Shown here piece after piece: positions 1-7,430 of a DNA stretch of 64,000 bases (positions are counted from its first letter, which is position 1; every line of letters begins with the position of its first letter). The DNA is from JAUVXJ01 sp964433755 (GTDB taxonomy: Bacteria > Chloroflexota > Anaerolineae > UBA7937 > B3-Chlor). The DNA lies in contig CAYSSR010000001.1 of assembly GCA_964433755.1 (NCBI GenBank), positions 186,001 through 250,000 on the forward strand. Reading direction: 5' to 3'. Under the pieces are notes generated by a model, which worked only from the letters and a program-made list of their open reading frames with translations, ran no database searches and was not told the DNA's origin. Made by a program: the position numbers and the translations under genes.

Positions 1-995
1 TGGCCGCCTATCCCTTCAACATCGCGAGGGTGGCGTCGACGGTTCGGAGGCTCAAGCCAGACCTGGTGGTGTCTCACAACTCCATCGCGGGCTACGGCGC
101 GCTGCTGGGGAAGCGGTTCAGTCCGGCGACCGTCACCGTGCTCGATCTGACGGATCTGCTGTTCGAGTATCTGGAAGACTACTCGAAGGGGGGCTGGCTC
201 AGAGCTGTGATGGCGGTTGGACGGCGTCTCGAGAACAAGGCCGTTCGTGACTCGGACAGGATCGTCACCATCAGCCAGGCGATGAAGGGTATCGCGGTTG
301 AGTACGACGCAGCACGTGATAGGATCGACGTGGTGCCCGACGGCGTGGACACGGGCGTCTTTCGGCGCGTGGATGGGAGTGGGGTGCGAGAGGCGCACGC
401 TCCTGGGGCCAGCCACGTGCTCATCTTCCACGGCGCGATCGATCCCCAGGATGATCCTGGCTTGTTGGTGGAGGCTGCCAGACTGGTGCTCTCTCGACAC
501 CAGGGCGCACGCTTCTGGCTGGTAGGAGACGGCAGCGCTGTACCAGACCTCAAGCGGAAGGTGGCCGAGTACTCGTTGGACGGCAGCTTCTTCTTCTCAG
601 GCTGGGTGGAACAGTGTGAGATCCCGGACTACATCTCTGCGAGCGACATCGGCCTGGTGGTGCTCCCGGACGTCCTCTCAGCTCGGGGACGCGTGACCCT
701 CAAGGAGTTCGAGTACTGGGCGTGCGGTGTTCCGGCTATTCTGCCCAGGCTGCCTGCTCTGCAAGAGGTGGGGAGCGAGGGAGAGACGGCGCTCTTCTAC
801 GCGCCGGGTGACGCTGGTGACCTGGCCGCGAAGATCTGTCGGCTGATCGAGGATGACGATCTGCGGGAGAGACTGGGCGAGAGAGGACTTGCCAGAGTGA
901 GAGACAGGTTTGAATGGAGCAAGCTGGCTGACGAGTTTGTGGATCTCTGCGAGGGATACGTGCAGGAGAGCCACAGTCAAACGGAGGCGGTATGA
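1..995 (+). CDS. Glycosyltransferase family 4, 5'-truncated by window edge
   Basis: The reading frame is open to the left edge (first codon at position 3), so the true start lies outside the window; the GTG at position 30 is only an internal codon. The visible part covers the end of the N-terminal Rossmann domain (LKPDLVVSHNS) and the whole C-terminal GT-B domain. That domain has a hinge-like VVPDGVD segment, a nucleotide-binding FWLVGDG strand and the donor-site region KEFEYWACGVP, which fits GT4 retaining glycosyltransferases using nucleotide sugars. It is soluble and probably acts at the inner membrane face on a lipid-linked glycan. Its stop overlaps the next start (ATGA), indicating translational coupling to the radical SAM gene. 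Sugar specificity cannot be read from sequence. Confidence 0.85.
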   Translation, partial: AAYPFNIARVASTVRRLKPDLVVSHNSIAGYGALLGKRFSPATVTVLDLTDLLFEYLEDYSKGGWLRAVMAVGRRLENKAVRDSDRIVTISQAMKGIAVEYDAARDRIDVVPDGVDTGVFRRVDGSGVREAHAPGASHVLIFHGAIDPQDDPGLLVEAARLVLSRHQGARFWLVGDGSAVPDLKRKVAEYSLDGSFFFSGWVEQCEIPDYISASDIGLVVLPDVLSARGRVTLKEFEYWACGVPAILPRLPALQEVGSEGETALFYAPGDAGDLAAKICRLIEDDDLRERLGERGLARVRDRFEWSKLADEFVDLCEGYVQESHSQTEAV

Positions 996-2437
996 GAGTC
1001 CTGGTCACCAACCCGCCCTGGCCTGGCGAAGGCTACGGGGCTCGTTCCGACGTGCGTTGGCCTCACAAGAGGAAGGACAAGTACCTGGAGTACCCTATCT
1101 ACCTCGCCTACATTGTGGCTGTCCTGGAGGACGCGGGCGTGGAGGTGTGTTTCGTCGATGCCGTGATGGAAGAGATGTCCATCCCGGACTTCGGTCAGGC
1201 GGTGGCCAGGATCAAACCTGATCTGGTGGTCATCGAGTGTTCGACTCCCTCTATCCACCATGATCTGGAGTCGGCGAGGGCGGCAAAGGAGAGCGTTGAC
1301 GGCACGTTCGTCGTTCTCACGGGGTCACATCCAACGTTCTTCCACGAGCAGATCCTGGCGGAGAACCCTTTCGTGGACGCGGTCTGCCGGGGCGAAGCGG
1401 AGATCACGATCAGGGAGCTGGCACTGAGTCTTGCCGCTGGGGGGGACTTGAGCGGCGTGACAGGGTTGACCTACAGGGATGGTGAAGAGGTCCGCGTCAA
1501 TGGTGACAGGCCCTACCTGGAAGACCTGGATCAGCTGCCCTTTCCCGCTCGCCACATCGTGCGCGACGAGGGGTACCGTGCCGCGATCTACTCCGGTGAT
1601 TCTCCCACGGCGATGGTCAGTTCGCGGGGATGCCCTTATCACTGTGTCTACTGCCTGTGGCCAGACACGCTGTATGGCCACAAGTTCAGGGCCAGGAGCG
1701 CCGTCAACGTGGTGGACGAGATGGAGCACGTGGTCAGGGACTATGGTGTAGACGAGATCTACTTCGACGACGATTGCCTGACCATCAGCAAGAAGAGAGT
1801 CATGGAGATGTGCAAGCTCCTCCTGGAGCGAGGCGTGAACGTGAGTTGGATCGTTCAGGCCCGGGTGGATACGGTGGATAGGGAGATGCTGGCCGTCATG
1901 AAGGAGGCTGGGTGCCACTACATCCTCTTCGGCGTCGAGTCGGGGTCGCCCAAGATGCTCGAGATCATGAAGAAGCGCATCACGCTGGACAGGGCCAGAC
2001 AGGCCTTCAAAGACTGCCGGGAGCTGGGTATCAAGACCCAGGCCTTCTTCCTCTTTGGCGTCCCGGGCGAGACTCCAGAGACGGTCGAAGAGACGATCGA
2101 GTTCGCCAAGGAGATAGGGGCGGACAGCACTCAGTTCGCCATCGTCATCCCGCACCCGGGTACACAGCTTTACCAGACCTGTGTGGACAACAACTGGCTG
2201 GTCTTCGACAGTTGGGAGGACTTCTCCGCTGAGAACTCGTTGATCGAAACAGAGCAGTTGACGCGACAGGACGTGGAAAGGGCGAGGATCAGAGCCTACA
2301 GCCGGTACTACTACAGGCCGGGGTTCGTGATCAGGTCGCTGCTCGGGGTGCGCAGCCTTCAGGACATCAGACGTCTCCTGAGGGGCGGAAAGTCAGTCCT
2401 GGATCGGATATCGTTCTTCAAGCAGCACGTAGGATGA
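992..2437 (+). CDS. B12-binding domain radical SAM protein
   Basis: This 481-residue protein has an N-terminal cobalamin-binding-like Rossmann domain (starts MRVLVTNPPWPGEG) and a central radical SAM barrel. The [4Fe-4S]-binding CxxxCxxC motif is at C214, C218 and C221 in SSRGCPYHCVYC. Later strands (YFDDDCLTI, FGVESGS, FFLFGVPGET) are typical of the family. Family members carry out radical methylations or rearrangements; those in surface-polysaccharide clusters are thought to modify sugars or lipids. The cobalamin domain lacks an obvious DxHxxG motif, so cobalamin may not be bound through a His ligand. The start ATG overlaps the upstream stop by four bases. Substrate unknown; membership in the glycan operon is inferred from position. 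Confidence 0.85.
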   Translation: MRVLVTNPPWPGEGYGARSDVRWPHKRKDKYLEYPIYLAYIVAVLEDAGVEVCFVDAVMEEMSIPDFGQAVARIKPDLVVIECSTPSIHHDLESARAAKESVDGTFVVLTGSHPTFFHEQILAENPFVDAVCRGEAEITIRELALSLAAGGDLSGVTGLTYRDGEEVRVNGDRPYLEDLDQLPFPARHIVRDEGYRAAIYSGDSPTAMVSSRGCPYHCVYCLWPDTLYGHKFRARSAVNVVDEMEHVVRDYGVDEIYFDDDCLTISKKRVMEMCKLLLERGVNVSWIVQARVDTVDREMLAVMKEAGCHYILFGVESGSPKMLEIMKKRITLDRARQAFKDCRELGIKTQAFFLFGVPGETPETVEETIEFAKEIGADSTQFAIVIPHPGTQLYQTCVDNNWLVFDSWEDFSAENSLIETEQLTRQDVERARIRAYSRYYYRPGFVIRSLLGVRSLQDIRRLLRGGKSVLDRISFFKQHVG

Positions 2438-2492
2438 CGGAAGGGGCGAGTCGAGGACCCGCGTCCTCTGCTCGCGATGGATCTGCCACGGA

Positions 2493-3401
2493 ATGCGCCT
2501 AGTGCAGGGTAAGAAAGCTGTCCTCTCTCGCGTGGCGGGCGTCGCCATCGTGCTTGTGATCTTCGGTTTCCTGTTCCGCAGTCTCTATCTCGAGTGGGAG
2601 CAGGTCGTCGCCTATGGCTGGGATCTCAACTGGGCGGCTCTGGCGCTGGCTTTCGCCTTGATGCTTTCCGCATCCGCATTGTATGCCTACCTGTGGAAGG
2701 TGATCCTGGACCGGCTGGGTACGCCCTTGAGCTACCGGAAGAGCTATCGTATCTTCTTCATTTCCCAGCTTGGCCGGTACATACCGGGAAAGGTGTGGAG
2801 CATCCTGGGCCTGGTGTACCTGAGCCAGAAGGAAGGAGTGTCCAAGATCATCTCTGGCGCCAGCGTGACCTTGCAGCTACTGCTACAGATCGTCTCTGGC
2901 GTGATTGTGTTCGCCCTGGCCTTGCCTTTCTGGAAGGGTCTCGAATCGTCCGTGGGGCTGCTGGCCCTGATCGTCTGCGTGCCCGTGGGCCTGGTCTTGC
3001 TCCATCCGGCCCTTGTCACGCGCGGGGTCAATCTGGCCCTGCGACTGACGGATCAAGCGGAGACGGAGTTGAGCTGGAGCTACGGCTACTTGCTGGGCCA
3101 GTTGGCGCTGTGGGTTGGCTTCTGGCTGTGGAACGGCGTGGCCTACCACTTCCTCATCAGATCTCTAGACTCCTCGCCGCTGCCGAACGTAGTGGTGCTG
3201 GCGGGCGTCTTCTCCATAGCTTGGGTGGCCGGCTTTCTCAGCCTGGTGACACCTTCCGGCCTGGGCATCATGGAAGGCGCCCTGACCTTCTTGTTGAGCT
3301 TCTACTTTCCGGTGCACGTGGCTACGGTTATCGCGCTGTGGACCAGAGTGGCAAGGACCGCGAGCGACCTGGTGTGCGCTGCCATCGCGTGGAGGCTGTG
3401 A
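2493..3401 (+). CDS. LPG-synthase-TM / UPF0104 flippase-like membrane protein
   Basis: This 302-residue integral membrane protein has about eight hydrophobic segments. It carries the family hallmark pattern near residues 83-100 (FFISQLGRYIPGKVW) and a conserved C-terminal block (SLVTPSGLGIMEGALTFLL). These match the lysylphosphatidylglycerol synthase TM region family, also called flippase-like domain or UPF0104, without the C-terminal MprF synthase domain. Stand-alone members occur in polysaccharide clusters and are suspected of moving lipids or lipid-linked intermediates, which is inference here. It is the first of three paralogues in the window (others at 18935 and 46753). A 55-bp gap separates it from the radical SAM gene, and the next gene follows within 40 bp, so one transcript is likely. 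Confidence 0.8.
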   Translation: MRLVQGKKAVLSRVAGVAIVLVIFGFLFRSLYLEWEQVVAYGWDLNWAALALAFALMLSASALYAYLWKVILDRLGTPLSYRKSYRIFFISQLGRYIPGKVWSILGLVYLSQKEGVSKIISGASVTLQLLLQIVSGVIVFALALPFWKGLESSVGLLALIVCVPVGLVLLHPALVTRGVNLALRLTDQAETELSWSYGYLLGQLALWVGFWLWNGVAYHFLIRSLDSSPLPNVVVLAGVFSIAWVAGFLSLVTPSGLGIMEGALTFLLSFYFPVHVATVIALWTRVARTASDLVCAAIAWRL

Positions 3402-3435
3402 TGGACGATGCCTCGAGGTGGAGGTTGGGGAAGGG

Positions 3436-4362
3436 ATGAGTGGTCTGGACGACACGACCTCGACAGGTGCGCAGTCTGCGCCGCCACGATGCAACTACTG
3501 CGGGTCGTTTGACCGTCGCTCTCTCTTCGACGGCCCCTATTCAGACATCGTGGAGTGCCTGTCCTGCGGGCTGATCTTCAATGCGGTGATGCCCAGCAAA
3601 GAGGAGCTGGCCGCCATCTACACGGAGGAGTACTACCAGAGCAAAGACTCGCTCCAGTATGGGTACACGGACTACCGGGCCGACCGCGACAACATTGCGA
3701 AGACCGCCAGGAAACGCCTGCGAGAGATCGAGAAGATCAAAGCCAGCGGGCACCTTCTGGACGTCGGATGCGCCTTTGGGTTCTTCCTGGAGGTGGCCCG
3801 CGAACGAGGTTGGGCGGTCAGCGGCGTGGAGATCTCGGAGTATGCAGCCCGGTACGCCTCACGAGAGCTCCATCTCGACGTGGTAAACCACGACGCGGAG
3901 TCCTGGACGTATCCTGAGAGATCCTACGACGTGATCACCATGTGGGATCTGATCGAGCATCTGCGGGATCCGGCCGGCACGCTGCGCAAGCTGGGCCTCG
4001 CTCTGAAGGGTGATGGCATTCTGGTCTTGTCCACTCCCGACGTGGAGAGTGTGCCGGCGAGGCTGATGAAGGAGCGGTGGCTGGGCTGGCAATTGCGCAA
4101 TGAGCACCTGCACTACTTCTCTCACGCCACCCTGGAGCGGATGCTGAACGCCGCCGGGTTGGAGGTGTTCAGGCGAAGCCGCGTCGGGAAACACGTGAAC
4201 TTCGATCTGTTCGTCGATCGCCTGGCCTTGTACGCCAAGCCCGCCGCGTCGATACTCAGGCGGTTGAACAGGATTGTCCCCACCCCGCTGAGTTTCTACG
4301 TCAACCCGCTGGACATCATCTGCGTTTATGCGCGCGTAAGGACAGAAGCAGATGTCCCTTAA
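3436..4362 (+). CDS. Class I SAM methyltransferase with N-terminal zinc-ribbon
   Basis: About 308 residues from ATG 3436, which was preferred over an upstream GTG at 3418 because a purine-rich GGGGAAGGG lies just before it. The N-terminus has two CxxC pairs (CNYC and CLSC, about 25 residues apart) that form a small zinc ribbon. The SAM-binding motif I follows (LLDVGCAFGFFLE), then MWDLIEHL. This is the architecture of Methyltransf_23-type enzymes from sugar and O-antigen gene clusters, which methylate a sugar ring or side chain. It overlaps the next methyltransferase gene by 11 bases. Acceptor unknown. Confidence 0.82.
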   Translation: MSGLDDTTSTGAQSAPPRCNYCGSFDRRSLFDGPYSDIVECLSCGLIFNAVMPSKEELAAIYTEEYYQSKDSLQYGYTDYRADRDNIAKTARKRLREIEKIKASGHLLDVGCAFGFFLEVARERGWAVSGVEISEYAARYASRELHLDVVNHDAESWTYPERSYDVITMWDLIEHLRDPAGTLRKLGLALKGDGILVLSTPDVESVPARLMKERWLGWQLRNEHLHYFSHATLERMLNAAGLEVFRRSRVGKHVNFDLFVDRLALYAKPAASILRRLNRIVPTPLSFYVNPLDIICVYARVRTEADVP

Positions 4363-5149
4363 AGCCCTGTCCATGACCTACTCTGCGAGGGTCCGAAACT
4401 CCAGAGGGGCCATCGAGGAGGGCGTGAGGGTCCTGCACATCGGTTGTGGCGACGGGTATCTGGATCCCTTCCTGTGCAGTCGTTTCGCCCTGGTGGTCGG
4501 AGTGGACATCAACTACCCGGAACTGCGGAGCGCGCAGAGAAGCAACGCGAACCATGGGGTGGAGTACCTGCTCATAGATGGCTTCTCTCTGCCCTTCGAG
4601 TCGGAGAGCTTCGACGAGGTGGTGAGCATCGACGTACTGGAACACGCGGAGAACGACGTGGCGTTGGTTGGTGAGATGGGCAGGGTCCTCAAGCAAGGCG
4701 GCCATCTGACCATGACCGTCCCCAACGCGCAGTACCCGTTCACCTTCGATCCCATCAACTACCTGCTGGAGCTCCTGGCAGGACGGCACCTGCCTTTTGG
4801 CATGTGGGGCTTCGGACACCGCAGGCTGTACGAGGTGGAGACGCTGCGTGAGTTGCTCGCGGGCGCTGGCGTCGTCGTCCGTGGCGTCACCAGAATGTCC
4901 TTCTGGCTGGTTGGACTGATCGAGAATGCGTATCTGCTCAACGTCGTGCAACCCTTCACCAAGTCCAGCGCCGGTAACCTCCCCCTGGGTGTGGACGCTC
5001 AGTCGGGGGGAGCGTGGCGGAGGCTGGGCAGCGTGGAGCCGCCCCAGTTCCTGGAGGCGGTGCGAGATGCGGTGATGAGGCTGGACAAGTCGCTCTTCGG
5101 GAGGTCTCACTGGAGCATCAACTTCATGGTCAGCGCCCAGAAGAGGTAG
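4352..5149 (+). CDS. Class I SAM-dependent methyltransferase
   Basis: This 265-residue soluble protein has a clear motif I (VLHIGCGDGYLD), the acidic end of strand 2 (VGVDIN), an LPFESESFDEVV segment and the post-motif SIDVLEHAEND. These are characteristic of the Methyltransf_11 fold. The start codon lies inside the end of the previous methyltransferase gene, so the two are translationally coupled and may act in sequence on the same glycan. The C-terminal third (after about residue 150) is less typical and may hold the acceptor-binding part. After it comes a 115-bp gap with no recognisable gene or terminator. Confidence 0.8.
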   Translation: MSLKALSMTYSARVRNSRGAIEEGVRVLHIGCGDGYLDPFLCSRFALVVGVDINYPELRSAQRSNANHGVEYLLIDGFSLPFESESFDEVVSIDVLEHAENDVALVGEMGRVLKQGGHLTMTVPNAQYPFTFDPINYLLELLAGRHLPFGMWGFGHRRLYEVETLRELLAGAGVVVRGVTRMSFWLVGLIENAYLLNVVQPFTKSSAGNLPLGVDAQSGGAWRRLGSVEPPQFLEAVRDAVMRLDKSLFGRSHWSINFMVSAQKR

Positions 5150-5264
5150 ACGAGGTGTTCATCGACCAGTTGCCCCAAAGGCTGTTACACGTGTTCCGTG
5201 GTGGTGATTCCGCGGCCACCCACCCTGGAGGCAAGCGGGCTTCTTCTCCGTACGTGGGAGGGCG

Positions 5265-7427
5265 GTGGTGAGCAGCCCTGCTCTGCGGCGACTGAGCGCC
5301 ACGGTGAGGCGCTGCTGTGGGTTGGACACAGAAGGTCTCAACGCACGGGTTCTGGTCACCGTGCTGGTTCTATATGGCCTGCTCACACTGGTGTTTACCT
5401 CTCCTGTGGCCTTCCACTTTCTCACCCAGCCAGGCGGCAGCACCGACGTCTACGAATACATGTGGGAGCTGTGGTGGGCCAAGCGGTCGCTGATCGATCT
5501 CCAGAGCAGCCCCACGAACGTCACCGCCTTGTACCACCCCTTCGGCGCGCAGCATCCGATCCTTCTGCCCGATGCCTACCTGATGTTGACGTCCATTCCC
5601 GTGGTCTTGTTGCTGAGCCCTGCCGCCGCGATCAATCTGCACCTTCTCGCGAGCTACGTGTTGACTGGCTTCACCACCTACTTGCTCTGCTACTCGCTGA
5701 CCCGTCGCCACTGGGCCGCATTCGTCGGAGGAGCGGTGTTCGCCTTCTCGCCATTCAGGTCCGATCGAGCGGCCCACGGAGTGATCAGCATGGCTCTGAC
5801 CTATTGGTTGCCGCTGTATGCACTCTTTCTCCTGCGTCTTCTCCGCAGGCCCAGCCACAGGACCGCCATCTTCTGCGGTATCTGTCTGGGCTTCTCCATC
5901 CTCTCCAGCTTCCTGCACCTGGCGCATTTCGTCGTCCCCTTGACGGTCGTAGTCCTGGCCTACCAGTTCTTCGCAGACCGTTGGTCTGTGTGCAACGTGA
6001 GGTTCGTAAGGGGGCTAGTCTTGGCCGGAGGTCTGGCTTGTCTGATGGTGCTCCCTTTCTATGTGCCGCTACTGTGGGCCAGGATAGGAGGGGAGCTAGA
6101 CTACTTCTCCAGGTTTGGAGTGCTGGGCCACTCTGCGGCCCTCTTGAGTTTCGTCTTGCCGCCCGCCTTTCACGCCGTGCTCAGGCAGTTCGGCTCTGTC
6201 GCGGGATGGGTGCAAGAACTGCTCCCTGGCAGGTACTACGTCGTTTATCTGGGGGTAGTAGCACTCGCACTGGCCCTGGCCGGCCTGCTGAACAAGCGGG
6301 CGGGGCTGTGGGTCGCGGTGGCCCTGGTCAGCGGCGTGCTGGCCCTGGGACCACTACTCCACGTAGCTGGGGATTTGTTGGAGGTTACCGTGGCGGACCG
6401 GACCGGATTCGTGGTCTTGCCCGGAGCCTTGCTCAACGAATTGCCCTTCTACGAGTGGGCGCGCGGCCCGGCGCGCTTCGCCGAACTGACCATCTTCTCG
6501 GTGGCTCTCATGGCTAGTTATGGTGTGGCGGAACTCTGCGCCCGCATACGTCGCCAACGTGCACGGGTGGCGGCGATGGGAGGTTTGCTGGCGTTGCTTC
6601 TTGTGGACTATGCTCTCTTCGTGCCGTTTCCCGTTCAGTCACTGAAGGTTCCAGAGTTCTATCAGACCGTGCAGGCAGACGGAGGGGAGTACGGAGTCCT
6701 GGACGTGGGCACGGAGAGGTTCAACCACGAGGGTATGTACTACCAGACCGTACACCAGCACCCCATCGCCAGGGGCTTCATCTACCGCTATCCGTCGGAC
6801 AGCGAGTACTATGAAAAGTACTTCGAGCAGCTTCTGAGCCTCGACACCGACATCGTCAATGCTGGTGCGCTCGCCGACACGCTGAACGGCCTTGACCTGG
6901 GGCTGGTGGTGCTGCACAAGCTCTCGGAGGACGCCGTCGAGGAGATGGGGCCCTATCTGGTTCAGGAATTCGGAGATCCGATACTTGAGGACGACCAGAT
7001 CGCTGCCTTCGCTGTGCCGGCCGCAAGTGCTCAGCGTTCGCCGCTTCTCTTGCTGGGCGAACAGTGGCACCCTTTGGAGTCCATAGATGGCGTTCCATCA
7101 CGCTGGATAGTGAACGATGCTGTGCTCTATGCCAGGGCGGAAGAAGAGGGACAGTACCAGCTTCTGTTGACCGTCCACCCCTTCGAAGGTCCTCGGCACT
7201 TGCAGATCTACGTTGACGACGCACTCCTGGAGGAGCATCAGGTGGGAGGCTTGCAGAGGTACGTCACGGAGCCCTTCGCGCTGGAGAAAGGCGTGTGGAC
7301 GTCCGTACGGTTCCTCGTCCCCGAGGGGTGCCAGGTGCCCAGTGAGATCGGAGATGACGAGGACGACAGATGCTTGAGCATGTTGTTCCAGGCGGTCGAG
7401 GTACTCCCAGTGGAGCCGGAGACGTAG
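5265..7427 (+). CDS. Multi-spanning GT-C-type membrane protein
   Basis: About 720 residues. GTG starts at 5265 and 5268 both follow GGGAGGG; the second has the better spacing. An N-terminal signal anchor is followed by a short lumenal loop with an acidic motif (STDVYEYMWELWW), then about ten to twelve membrane helices and, from about residue 470, a soluble extracytoplasmic C-terminal part ending in a beta-rich domain. This fits GT-C glycosyltransferases related to YfhO/DUF2079, which use polyprenyl-phosphate sugars outside the membrane. The C-terminal beta domain differs from the VFVHLVD module of neighbouring GT-Cs. The acceptor cannot be deduced. The next GT-C starts four bases after the stop. 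Confidence 0.7.
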   Translation: MVSSPALRRLSATVRRCCGLDTEGLNARVLVTVLVLYGLLTLVFTSPVAFHFLTQPGGSTDVYEYMWELWWAKRSLIDLQSSPTNVTALYHPFGAQHPILLPDAYLMLTSIPVVLLLSPAAAINLHLLASYVLTGFTTYLLCYSLTRRHWAAFVGGAVFAFSPFRSDRAAHGVISMALTYWLPLYALFLLRLLRRPSHRTAIFCGICLGFSILSSFLHLAHFVVPLTVVVLAYQFFADRWSVCNVRFVRGLVLAGGLACLMVLPFYVPLLWARIGGELDYFSRFGVLGHSAALLSFVLPPAFHAVLRQFGSVAGWVQELLPGRYYVVYLGVVALALALAGLLNKRAGLWVAVALVSGVLALGPLLHVAGDLLEVTVADRTGFVVLPGALLNELPFYEWARGPARFAELTIFSVALMASYGVAELCARIRRQRARVAAMGGLLALLLVDYALFVPFPVQSLKVPEFYQTVQADGGEYGVLDVGTERFNHEGMYYQTVHQHPIARGFIYRYPSDSEYYEKYFEQLLSLDTDIVNAGALADTLNGLDLGLVVLHKLSEDAVEEMGPYLVQEFGDPILEDDQIAAFAVPAASAQRSPLLLLGEQWHPLESIDGVPSRWIVNDAVLYARAEEEGQYQLLLTVHPFEGPRHLQIYVDDALLEEHQVGGLQRYVTEPFALEKGVWTSVRFLVPEGCQVPSEIGDDEDDRCLSMLFQAVEVLPVEPET

Positions 7428-7430
7428 TCG

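Noticed and set aside
1325..2155. Open frame of 276 codons on the - strand opposite the radical SAM gene
   Set aside because: Shadow of the radical SAM reading frame; no motif and no start signal.
5198..6517. Open frame of 439 codons on the + strand overlapping the 5265 gene
   Set aside because: Arg/Ser/Pro-rich composition without motifs, out of frame with a clear membrane protein.
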